Below are positions 36,701-48,527 of a DNA stretch of 64,000 nucleotides, one piece after another (within the stretch, counting starts at the first letter, position 1; the number at the start of each line of letters is the position of its first letter). Under the pieces are notes generated by a model. It was not told the DNA's origin, searched no databases, and was given only the letters and a program-made list of their open reading frames with translations. The stretch is from Strix aluco (lineage: Eukaryota > Chordata > Aves > Strigiformes > Strigidae). The position numbers were made by a program, and so were the translations under genes. Location: assembly GCF_031877795.1 (NCBI RefSeq), contig NC_133971.1:64788463-64852462 (forward strand). The letters are read 5' to 3'.

Positions 36701-38612
36701 ATGCTAATCAGTATATGTGAAATCCTTAAGAATTTTCTGGTTTTCACAAAAGGAACTCCAATTCAACTATGCTAAATTGTAATTATTACTAGGATAATCC
36801 TGGAAGAACTGACAAAGATAACATATATTTCTTGCTCTCTGTTCCTTGATGTGCCTCTTATTTGGGTTACAAACAATCAATGTCCTGTCTTTGCTGTGCC
36901 TATAGTGAGACCAAAGGGCCTAGTCCTTTGACATAAATTTTCAAGTATAATACTCAGGGACTCTCCAGTCCTTTCCTTATGGCATTAGACAGGACTGCCT
37001 CCATGCAGTCCTACTGCTGCATGAGTGGGTTTCCCACTAAGCATACTTTCCAGCATCTGTCTTTGTTGTTGTACGTGTCCCCTTTTGGAGCAAATCCTGT
37101 TGTTCCAGTGCATTTTACCTGACTTCCATTTATTTGACATTTTCTAGTATCAGGTCTGCTTGCCTTGTTCTTACAACTTTTCTCTTTTTTACTGTAACGA
37201 CTATTTCTTTGTTTTTCTTCCTGTTCCCTTATTTACTCCCCATATTATCCAGAGAGCCCTCTTCTCTTTGTCAAAGAAGATAAATCTCCATCTGACTCTT
37301 CTTCTTTAAAGCCTTCTGTTTCAATTTCTTGCCTGATATTTCTCTGATTTTTCCTCCCTGGGAACCTCAAGTCATCCTCATTAATTTTAATTATCCAACA
37401 CACTCACCAGTTGAGGAAGGGGAACCAGACACTGTGTTTCTGTGCAGGTGTATCCACATGCAGTATGGATGCTTCTTTTACTGACAAGCCTGTGGGTTTG
37501 CCCATATGCTTGGGCAGTGTTCCCAAATTCTTGGGTAAACCAGAAGAACACAGAGCAGGACTCTCTGCTCTTGGTAACCTCCCAGGAGCTGCATTACAAG
37601 ACTATGGCCTAGGTTGTCTTTGGTGTCTCTGTCTATCAGTACATTAATGCATGGATTCTCTCAACCTATTACAAATTCTCCTACACACTCAAAGGTAAAG
37701 ATCCCATTTCTTCTTCTCAACTGAATAGTAGGTTTCTGTTTTTCTTTCTCCATGTTTGTGTGTGCATATGTATCTGTCTGGAACAGATGCCTTTCACAAT
37801 CACTTACTAAAACCTACTGGAAGGATTGTATTTGGGGGTGTGCCCAGGGGAAAATATTCACGATCTCAGTGGATTTCAAATTGTTCCTGGTATCCTTGCT
37901 TTAGTTGAACATGATCTAAGGCAAGCTTCAAATATATGCCCAGAACAAAACTGGACATTAAGTTCACTGTAACTTTCATGGTACAAGTTCAGAAACTTGT
38001 TATGATTGAAGGGAAAAAATGGCAATTCACACAAATATCTTTCTGTGCAATTAAGCCATACCTCTAGATTGTTCCTGGCACCCCACTGCTGGAATCCTCC
38101 GTACATACCCTGAAAAATACAAACTTCTTGGTATGCCTCTTCTCAAACTGTGAACAAACACATTATGCTCGGTGCTGATTCTATGTTGTTCATTAAATGA
38201 AAACTGAATCTTTCTAACTAGTTCACATCACCTAAAGTTGAAAAATGTCAGCATCGATTGTCATCAAACAAAAAGCAAAACCACTGCATAAAGCAAAACA
38301 ACTTTGGTATGGGAAATTGAAATAATAAATCTCCAAGGAAAAAAACTTAATTTTTGAATTAAGAACTCATTTGAAACAACATGTTAAAGAAAAAAAAAGC
38401 AAAAAAAGCAAAAGCCCAAATCCATGTTTCTCCTACATAAATTGGTTTCGAAAAGACACCAGCAAGTGCCAGAATTCCCTTATACATTTATGTATGAAAG
38501 TGGCTGACCCAGGAGCACATTATAACCCATCTTAGTCACTTCCTGAGAACTAAGATTTTAATTTAAGACAACTGTGGTGAAATACAATGCAATATTAGTT
38601 CCCAGGTGGTAG
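33784..38612. other. Intergenic, no gene seen
   Basis: AT-rich sequence with only short chance frames. No transposon, exon or structured RNA is recognised. Confidence 0.55.
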
Positions 38613-39147
38613 CAGTGAATGAAAAGGTGGGACCCCACCTGGAATACTACGTTCATCTCTGGGGCCCCCAACATAAGGACATGGACCTGTTGGAGCAACT
38701 CCAGAGAAGGGCCACAAAGATGATCAGGGGACTGGAGCACCTCTCCTATGGAAACAGGCTGAGAGGGTTGCGTTTGTTCAGCCTGGAGAAGAGAAGGCTC
38801 TGAGGAGACCTTATAGCAGCCTTCCAGTACCTAAAGGGGGCCTACAGAAGAGGGACTTTTTACAAGGGCATGTAGTGATAGGACAGGGGATAATGGCTTT
38901 AAACTGGAAGAGGGAAGATTTAAGTTAGATATAAGGAAGAAGTTCTTTACTGAAGGTGGTAAGGCTCTGGAACAGGTTGCCCAGAGAGGTTGTGGATGCC
39001 GCCTCTCTGGAATTGCTCAAGGCCAGGTTGGACGGGGCTTTGAGAAACCTGGTCTAGTGGAAGGTGTCCCTGCCCATGGCAGGGTGTTGGACCTCGGTGA
39101 TTTTTAAGGTCCCTTCCAACCCAAATCATTTTCTGATTCTATGATTC
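38613..39147 (+). mobile_element. CR1 LINE 3' part, C-terminal ORF2 plus 3' UTR
   Basis: On the plus strand the first 190 bases still encode the end of CR1 ORF2: [40 protein letters not shown] and [18 protein letters not shown], ending at the TGA at 38801-38803. The 3' UTR follows, with CCTTCCAGTACCTAAAGGGG, GGTTGCCCAGAGAGGTTGTG and GGCAGGGTGTTGGACC. It ends in the short terminal repeat CTGATTCTATGATTCC near 39147. The element is 5'-truncated. Both the coding end and the UTR are well preserved, so it is probably younger than the copy at 6114-6322. Confidence 0.93.
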
Positions 39148-39232
39148 CCTCATCAGAAGGGACAGAGAAAGATCTTCCAGATTGGTCACTCAGATAAAAT
39201 ACACATTCTGTTTGACTGTAATTGACCCACTG

Positions 39233-39258
39233 TAAATAAATAAATAAATAAATAAATA
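39233..39258. repeat. (TAAA)n microsatellite
   Basis: Six perfect TAAA units plus two bases, about 85 bp after the end of the plus-strand CR1. Confidence 0.9.
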
Positions 39259-42200
39259 GCTCAGAAGACATTAGATACCCTGTTAGTCTTACTAGATGTT
39301 CAAATATGTAGAAGTATGGAACTGCAATGTGGGCATAAAAACAATCTTGTTCCTAGTCTTTATCTCAGTCATAATTTTTTTGTTTATTTTTTTTCAGTAA
39401 AACAACTGTTCAATTTCCTTCAGTATTACTTCCCTAATTTTTGTTCCAAGGATTGCCAGGCTTCTGGATGGTGAAAATCAGTGCTGGTCCCGCAGCTGGT
39501 TGAAGCTAATGAAAAATTCTACCATGTGCATGGCTATATAGCAGAACAGTATCTACTGCTGAAGGGCTAGCAACAGTTTTTCATAGTGTTCATTCTACGT
39601 GCTATTTTATTTCTATTACTACCAATCTAATGTTCTATTTTAGTTCTCTGGCTTCCTGACTCTTACATTAGGTGGGGGGTTTTTTGCTTTAAATAATATT
39701 TTAAAATTCTTTCAGACTTGATAGTTTCCATAAATTCAGTCTTGCATTGTCCCTGACAGAACATACATTCTGCTGTTTTTTCTTGATAGGGTTGAATTTC
39801 CATGGTTTTCTAAGATACCTTTTGGCTATTTTGTTTTCATGCTTAAGGTTATGCATGCCCTCTCTGACATTTTTAAGAAGCTCCCATGCTGAGCTGAGCG
39901 ACTGTAATTACTGATTTTTTGACGTCATATTGTGGGGCTTTTAGGTCTGTCTTTTAAGTACCCTACCCTTAGCACAAAGATTTTTGTTTTGTTTTGTATT
40001 ATTTCTTTCCTCTATACTGTTGTCTGTATTGTGGAGAATAAGATAGTAACTGTGAACTTACTGTGTTATCATTCAATGTCATGATCCTATTCAACTAATT
40101 CAGACATATCTCTATCACAAAAGAAGCGAATCCTTTCTGACCACCACATGCTCCAACATTTTAGTTTCACATACAGTTGCAGGCTTGCATCTGCTCCTAG
40201 ACTTTCACACAGTCCATACACAATTTCTGTTTGCTATCGAATATATGGCCACATAGCATCCATGTGTGTTGTAGGCAGAGAACCTCTATCTATGATAAAG
40301 GCTACCAAACAGGTTAAAGGATATCATTATCAGAATCTGTATGAAATGTTTACTGTAATCACTCTGGTGCTGGATGATGCAACAGAGAGCAGGAAGGTTG
40401 TTCTGATTAGTTTCTAGGGAGTGCAAAGGAGAAATGATGAAACAGCTCAGCAGCCTTACTAAGCCATGGCTGAGGCCCTGCCTTGTAGCAGGGGAGGAAC
40501 AGAGACAGAAGGTTAGAGGGACACAGAGGAAAACATAAATGCATAAAAAAACAAAAGGATGATGATGATGATGAGAAGGTTTATAACCACTCTTACAAAG
40601 CCTGAGAACCTGACCTCCAGTAAATGTCTTGCTTCCCTCCAGAGGCTGGCTCATGAAAATATGCTTGCACTGTGTTAGCACATTTATTCTCTGTTCTTGA
40701 TTGCATAACCCTGAGGTTGGGAAAACCAGAATAATAGTTGCAAATGAAATTCAGTTTGGGTTCCTTTCACATAAGTATCATGTAGTATTTCCAAAAAAGG
40801 AAATGCTATTAGTAACCATGGTGTTTTTGGAGGCAGACATTTGCTGAGATCATTATATTTGCTTTCAGTTAGATTAGATTACGTGAGATCATTATAGAAA
40901 CAGGTGAATATATTTTTTTGGTAGTAAATTTCGTGTTCTCTGTGGAACTACTACACTCTGATTGTTTATTTCAAAATTGTAGTCTACAGTCTCATATTTT
41001 TAGAAGTTCTTTCTGTTTGTTATTAAATTGAGAGAGAGGTTTACTAAAAAGACCTACTATTTCTACAAGCAACTGAAATTGAAGGCCATTTGGAAGAACC
41101 AGGTCTCACAGCTGTCACAGGTTAATAAAATGCCTGTGTGGATAGGCATAACTCTTTGGTTTATGACTAGAGAATCTGCTAAGGAGAATAACAAATCACC
41201 ATAATATTTCCTAATGCTGAATCTGAAAAATATGAGAAACCATAGGGAGGCAGACAACACCCTATCAAATACCTTGAGGAAGTTTATAAAGCTTATTCCA
41301 GCTAATACTGGGAATATGCCTCACTCAGAGATACTAGGAATCCCTCATTATCGTTCTTAATTTCACTCTAACAGCAAAATAGTGGAAAACAAAGAGTGCT
41401 CTGTGTGATAAATTTCTTTTCCCTCACCTTGTTTTCACTGGTCTTTTGTATATAGCAAAATCTATCATATTTCTATGTGTCTTTTGCATAACATTCATTC
41501 TAGAAGAAGAAATGGTATAGTGTCCTGGAATACAATGTACCGATACTGGTTTACATCACTTTATCATTTTGGAATGCATTTCTTATAAAATAACACAAGA
41601 TAAGTATTTTACATAGTTAGGTCTTATGCTTAAAAAAGACTTAAAGTCATGAGAGTTTCCTTGTCTGGGATGAGGACCAAACTCTATGTCAACAAATTTC
41701 CATAAGGGTTGCTGGATGCCTTCTTGTAAGTCCTAAATAGTTGTGCTTTTTAAAGCCAAGGAAACAAAATATTTTTAACCACTTTTTCTTCAAATGTGCT
41801 ATTGATGAAGAAAAGCATGAGGAAATGCTGAAAAGAAACTGAACTGTGGTGAAAGAACCTCCTGTTGAACAGAATCGTTCATCAAGCCCAACAGCAGCAG
41901 AAAGTAAATGAAAATGTGACCTGAATAAGCAGCTAAAAAAAGAGTAGAAGTTAAGCCTGTTAGGAATGCTTCTGTCAGATTTTTGGCATAGTTTTGCTCC
42001 TATATTATATGTCTAAAATACTGTAGGTATGTTCTCAAAATAATAATAATAATAAAACTGTAGTAGACATTAAAGCAATTCTTGAAGAAGCAATAGAAGT
42101 TTAATAGAAACCATCTGTTAAGATGCTTGGACTCAAGAGGCCATTGTTTTAGCTGGTTATTTTGATCTTTTTCTGTGATATTTTTAACAACAAATTATTT

Positions 42201-43411
42201 GCAAAAATACCCTATTTAAATTTAAATTCTAAATTAGAATGCTTGTATTTTCCCATTTTAAGGGGAAAAAAAAATCAATCATGCTGTACTTTTAATTACT
42301 TTACAACTGCTTATATGCTCTCTTATTTGTGGCAATAAGCTCCTCCTGGAACCATCTGCTACCTTGTATTTAATGAAGTCTTACACTAAAGCTTTCTTGT
42401 AGTATAGCACAGGAGGTTGAAGCATGTCACGAGTATCTTGTAACAGTCAGCTTTTCTTCCCTGATTTTTAACACCAAGCTCTATCTCCTGCTCAGTAAGA
42501 TGTATATGGGACATAAAGCCAGAAGTCAGTAATGAGATAAACTCTGTCTCTGCAATGATTAATAAATAAAATACTTTTATTAAATCAGATGCACCAGTAA
42601 AGAAGGTCTTGATTTTTCTCTCACCACACACTTCTTAACTTTGTACTTTCCCCCAGTTACAGGCCATCTCTGTGCATAGCACTGCAGTGTACAGTCCGCT
42701 GAAACGGGCCTTAACTAGTAGATTTCAGTTCTGCTAGCAACGGTTACAGTGGCTAGCATCTAGCATAGGTAAAATATCAGAATATTTTCTTGCTTCACAA
42801 GGGTTTTGCACGGGGGCCATTTCTCACAAGGGAATTTCATGCTGCCTTGACTACTAGCAATGCCAGGTACACACTAATGCAAAGCAGATGCTGAGAGGTC
42901 GTGGCAGCACAGCTGTAAGGAGGTAGCAGATTGAACAGTGGGTAAGAAGGTAGACTTACCTATCGAGGAACAAGCAGATGAAGTGAACTGACATAATTTG
43001 ACTGTAATTTATGGGCCTAATCAAGAAAAGTAGTTGCATTCTGGATCAGCTTAAAGCACATGAGTAGAAATTGTAACTTTTTCAGAGCTCCTATGTTTTG
43101 TCTGGTTGTGCTCTAAAAGCACTGGATGTTTTGCCTAACACAGAATCAGGCTTTTCACTGTATTTCTTGTACAACATCATGTTCCCTGTCTACATTTAGG
43201 TTTGAGAATAGGAAAGAAAGTTTATTCCTTATCATATAAAATTATTCATGCTCTTGCATCCATAACAGAACTAACATTTAAAGATACTGCTGTTAAAAGC
43301 AGACTCTAATTTGATAACAAAAATAACATTCAAAGCAAAAACTAATGCTTTACAGATCATCAGTAACCTAGATGTTGTGCTTGGGATGACATAAAATATC
43401 ATAATTCTGTG
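39259..43411. other. Intergenic, no gene seen
   Basis: AT-rich. It includes a short (GAT)5 microsatellite at 40558-40572 and an AAT run near 42040. Otherwise I see nothing I can support. Confidence 0.55.
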
Positions 43412-44030
43412 TGGTGTTATGGTATCATGCCAGCCACCATAACAGGGTTTGACTCTAGGTTTCTGCTGAATCGATAAGACAAGAAGAGATTAAAGTCCTT
43501 TTGTATTAATAGTGCTACAGCTTGAGCTGGATGCCTCTGAAGAGGGACCCCGAACAAAGAAATCCCTGGGCAATTACACCCTTACAATCTAAGTTCCCTA
43601 CCCCTCACACAATAGTTTGGACCAATAGTAGTATTAAGGTCTCGGGTCTTTTTGCCTTTTTATTGGTTTGATTTGTTTGCTGTTTCATTACTAAACGGTT
43701 GCTAAGTGGTCATCTTCTTATACAATATCACATCCTCTTAGGTCGATTTCGGCTGGTTCTATAGTTAGCTATTTGGCCTGTTGTAATATGGTTGTTACAG
43801 TTCACATACCATGATCTACAGGCTTTGTCTACTCCAGCTATTAATGTTTAAGCTGCTAACTTTGTCTACCTAGCTATTATTAATGTTTAAGCTGCTGGCT
43901 CCAAGTTTCAATTAACTTTGTGTACAACAGTAGGTAGATTGCAAATTTCTTGTAAAGTTCACTTGTTTGAGTAAATATGTAGCTGCGGAGCTCCCTCTAG
44001 CAGAGTTTAGTTATTCCCAGTCATTTTATC
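43412..44030 (-). mobile_element. Probable solo LTR of an avian retrovirus
   Basis: On the minus strand the segment has an LTR-like order: an upstream part with a tandem duplication, GTATAAGAAG as TATA box (near 43717), then CCAATAAAAAGG, CGGGGTCCCTCTTCAGAGGC and a terminal part with AAAGGACTTTAATCTC. These blocks resemble the U3-R-U5 of avian ERVs. An 8-bp inverted repeat TGTTATGG/CCATAACA lies at 43415-43444. CTGTGTG occurs at 43407-43413 and again at 44031-44037 and could be the target duplication, but TG...CA ends do not line up cleanly with it. No internal gag or pol sequence is present. Confidence 0.5.
43822..43896 (-). repeat. Imperfect tandem duplication inside the solo LTR
   Basis: Two copies of a unit of about 37 bp containing TTTGTCTAC, AGCTATTAATGTTTAAGCTG follow each other (about 43824-43857 and 43861-43896), with a 3-base insertion in the second. 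Tandem duplications in this part of LTRs are often enhancers; that role is inferred here. Confidence 0.7.
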
Positions 44031-47000
44031 CTGTGTGTCCTCTGAAGGGGTTCTAAAACTGCTTTTCTCCTTGCTTTCTTAAAATAAATTGCTTCATATG
44101 TTTTCTCAGAAGTTAAGGTTAGATATTCTGGGAATCAAACTTATTTCGAAAGAGCTCTCTATACAGTGCATCACAGGCCTAAGAGAGAAGAAAAACCACT
44201 TTTATCTTGGAAATATGTGAAAAGATACCTGAAAAGAGCTTTGAAATTGTGAACATGTCAAACATGCCTAAAAAAGATGATGACACCTAAATTAACACCA
44301 AAAAAGACAGGTCATACTTTTTCACTGTGTATAAAATTGGGAGTGGTTCTTAAGAAGTTTGTAATTGGGAACGTACATTAACTAAAGAAAAGTGAGTTCA
44401 GTCTTGCTATGAAAGCTGTTTTTAACAATATGAAACTTGACTGCAACACTCTTTAATTGATAGCATTTACTTTCTTTAAAAATTTTTTACTTATCTTCAT
44501 TGTACATATCCCCTTTATGATTTGTACTGATTAAAATATATTTGATATGATGCAGCAGATCTTCTTAAAATCACCATTTGCTTGCTGCTTTACTTTATGT
44601 ATTACAGAAATACATTTATTTTTCTTAATTAAATAAATGCATTTCTAACAAAATCTTCTATTAAAGGTGTAGGAACAAATCAAGCAAAAAATAAAAGGGT
44701 AGTAAAAGCTATCATGACCACATTCGACCAATGTCACCCTGAAGCTTTGAGGAACAGGAACTGAGCAGTTTCATTAATATATGACTGTCTCCACTGAACT
44801 ATTAAATTACACAACTTATATACGAATACTCCATAAAACAGAAAGGACCTTTTTTCCAAGATTGAGCCCCAACAGCCCTAGAACTTTAATATCTACTGCT
44901 GATCTACTATGACTGGCATATTCGTTTAAAACAATGACAGCATTTGTTTTTCTTAAATGATATAAACTACTGATGGATATTAGGAAAACAAACATTGTAA
45001 CCTACTGATAGATGCTAGGGATTTTAAATAAATCATTTGAAAGGTGGAAGTGGGATTCATTTTATTTGGATGGGTGTTTCGCTTTTAATAGAAACTCCAT
45101 TTTAGAAGAGAGCAGAATTTTGACATAATGCCTTAAATGTTTTAAAATAGTATGCCTTTTTCAAAGCTCTGTAGGTCACCAAAGCAGGAGCAAAACTTCA
45201 GCACGTTTCAAGCTGAGAGCTCTCTGGTATGTCAGAGAGCCACCGCAGGAACCTTGCAGTATTCATAAACATTAAAGGCAAAAGGATATTCTCTTTTTTC
45301 TTTTTTTTCCCCCTTCTTTAGTTGTCTCCTTGTTCATTCATCAGGTTTGCTTGTATTTATGAATCACACTTCTTAACAGAAGAGGCACTTGATTTTGCAT
45401 ACTGGCAAGTATTTAAGAAAGGAAGCAAAGCAAGTAGGGAAAAATTACAGTATATTAATATGGGCAAGGTGACACTCCACTGCCAGCCAGATCTGAACTG
45501 CACATTTGTGTTGGTTCAACAATCGCAGTTGATCTCCCATGTATTAAGGATTTAACACTTTACTAAAATATGTTTTTTAGTGCTTAAAAGGGGAGGAAGA
45601 TTTTGTCCTTAAGTACGTTTTTTGAATGAGGCAGTGGTCCTTCTCATAGGACTAAAGGGAGGAGGAACAGCTTGCTCGTTTGGTGCATTTTCACTGCTGA
45701 GATGGACATTTCATAGGACAGGAGGGAAGTCAGAGGAAGACCTTGCTTATTTGGCCAATTTCCATATAATTTCCTGCAATCAAACCATATCCCTGTTTAC
45801 TTTTGCTGTGTCTTCATCTCTTTTTTTCTCTAGAAGTCATACAAAAGGAGAATATAAACTACGTGGTCCTCCTAGGGTGTAAAAACACTAACCTTTGTGA
45901 TCTCAGGTCAAAAAGGAATCAATCTACCTTTATATAAATATCAAGTGAAAAGCAGAATAATATCAATTATGCTTTTATATAGACTGTGAAATATCAGTGA
46001 TAGCTACCATCGTGAATATGTACTATAAAAAACATATTTACCTTCCTTGCCAGCAGTAAGCTAAGCCTGAATGCAGGTTTCTGGACTCAGGTTTCTTCTG
46101 AGCAACCAATGGTTTAAAGCTGAATTTAAGATTTTGATTAAATGGTAAGGGTCCTATCTGTGTAAGTTTTTGCCTTCACAACCCCCATTGCTGTAGCTGA
46201 AGTCATAAGAGGCCACTTGTGCTGGAATACCTGGCTACAAAGAAGGAAGGTATTTAACCAGGCAAGGCACCCCACTCTTCCCTTTAATCCATAATAACTT
46301 GCATTTGTTAACCTCAGGTTGTATTATAAAGCCTCCAACTTCCCAACCCCACCCGGGTTTCTTCGTTGCTTTACAAAAATTAGTTCTTTGGCTCCTTTTA
46401 ACATTTGAGAAGCTTTTCCAAAAGAGTTGTCTTTATTTCCAAAGATCAAAGTTGTTCTCCTAATATCTGCAGACTGATGAATGAGGATATAAGTAACGTA
46501 CAAAGAAATTTTTCTATGTTATGAAGGAAACTGGAGGTGCTGCTTTGGCACCAATGTGCAGATACCAAAAACAGGTTTTGCTGAAGCAAAAAACCCCAAC
46601 ATTCTCTGATCTGTATTCTGCAAATACTTACCTTTCCTAGGTAACTGAAAGATGAAAAAGTATATTCCATTTTTTAAAAAAGAGCACAGGCCAGATAGGC
46701 ATAATACTTACATTTAAAATACTATATTCTCCCTTTAAAGACATTTTCTATTTATGAACAATTTTGTTTGTATAACAGGTTAAACCAGTTTCAAGAAACA
46801 TTTAATTCACACTGTCGCAAAGGTCCTGAATTCTCTGTTCAGCAGCTACAATTCTGTGTGATTTTATTACTACATGTCTCTGCATCTAAGGATAAGATAT
46901 CTAATTGAGTTCATGTCCTATCGCACCATTATTTCGGTGGGAGAAGCTTGAAAAGTCTAACTGGGATGCTTAAAAACCACTATTTTAGATCTTATTAGTT

Positions 47001-48504
47001 CTTACTCTACAAACAGAAAACCCTTTTTCTGCTTTGAAACACAAAGGGAAGTCCAAAGCATCCCTAGAGGCACTACAGATTGGACTAAGGCCGTCAGAAC
47101 TCAGAGAGTTAATTTTTGCTCTTACTGAGAGGTGATAAGGCTTCAGCAAGAACATGTTTTGGGTAATTGAATTTCCAGAAAGATGTGGGCCAGTTTGAGG
47201 GTCCAGGGGAGAGTAACAGTGCCCTTCAGAGGTCTAGAAAGCATGAATCTGAAAACATGACCAGTGGGAAAATACTGAAAAAATGTATTGGGTTTATAGC
47301 ACAAAGAACCCAAAAAGCAGTGATAAATGTTTGTTAGGCTGCTGTTGAAAAGAGAAAGGTAAACAAATTTTCTTCGTATCTACAGCTAGCAAAGTAACAG
47401 GTTGAAAGTGGAACACAAAAAAATTAGATCAGACCTAAGGAAAAATAGGCTTTCCAACAATTACAACAGTTTAATGCTGGAATTGATGTAAACTGGAGAG
47501 CATGGATTTTTCATCACTGAGGTTTTAAATCTCCTGATTGATTTGATGCACAACTGTCAGACAGGACACTGGCATTACAACTGTTGCTTGGGCAGGAAGG
47601 TAGACACATGGCCTGCCTAAACATATTTTTCTGAATTAGATGATGTGAAGAGGTGAGGGAGAGGGAATCTCTCTCGTATGCTTACCCTATCTCTCCCTAC
47701 CATCACGATGAATAATTTAAGGTCAGCTTCCTTAGGACAGAAAAAAGGAAACATATCTAAGCCTTTCTTTGAGCATCTTCCCACATTTTTACACTTCCTT
47801 GAATGTATGAGTTACTGGAAAATAAGCTAATAGTCAGAATTGACTGTACTGGTTGCAACGCTTCATTCTTCTTGTAGGTGTATTCAAAAGCTCTGACTGC
47901 TAGTAAGACCTATGGAAAGAAAACAGAGTGAGGAAATGCTGTATAAAAATTAGGTGTCTGTGAGTCAGAATTATGATTGCTATATGGGTGAGCTTATTTT
48001 CACTTCATGGGCACAACCCTCGCAAAAATTCTTCCATGGAGGAAGAGCTGGACATCTTCATAGAGGGACACCCCTCAGGAAACGAAAGTGTGACTCTAAA
48101 CTTGGAATGATAGTATTTCACTGAAAAAATGAGTGGCTGGATAGCTTAAAAAGTTGGTGTTGATATGCAACAGAGAATCCAAATCAAGGATCAAAGTGAG
48201 CATTAGTGAAATGAACACCAGAAATATATGGGAGTACCTTCTGTCAGACGTTATCTCTGAAAAACTGTCACACTGACACCAGCCTTGTCAAGTCAGCCAC
48301 CCCTATTGATACGTTTTTAGAGCCTGGTCCTCTCCTTTTCTTCACATCAAAATTAAGGTAAAAGATGGGAGGGGAAAAGTGCAGATAATCTTACTTATTT
48401 AGGAGATGACTGAATGTGTAACAACTTGGATTATCTTCTTTACATAACATAAATATCAAGATAACTGGGTCTGGTATCTAGGACACCAGCTTGGGAAGTA
48501 AGAG

Positions 48505-48527
48505 ATCATAGAATCACAGAATCATAG
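48505..48527 (-). mobile_element. Possible CR1 tail remnant
   Basis: ATCATAGAATCACAGAATCA matches the terminal tandem tail of CR1 on the opposite strand, but the adjacent sequence does not continue into recognisable CR1 3' UTR. It may be a very short insertion or chance. Confidence 0.3.
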
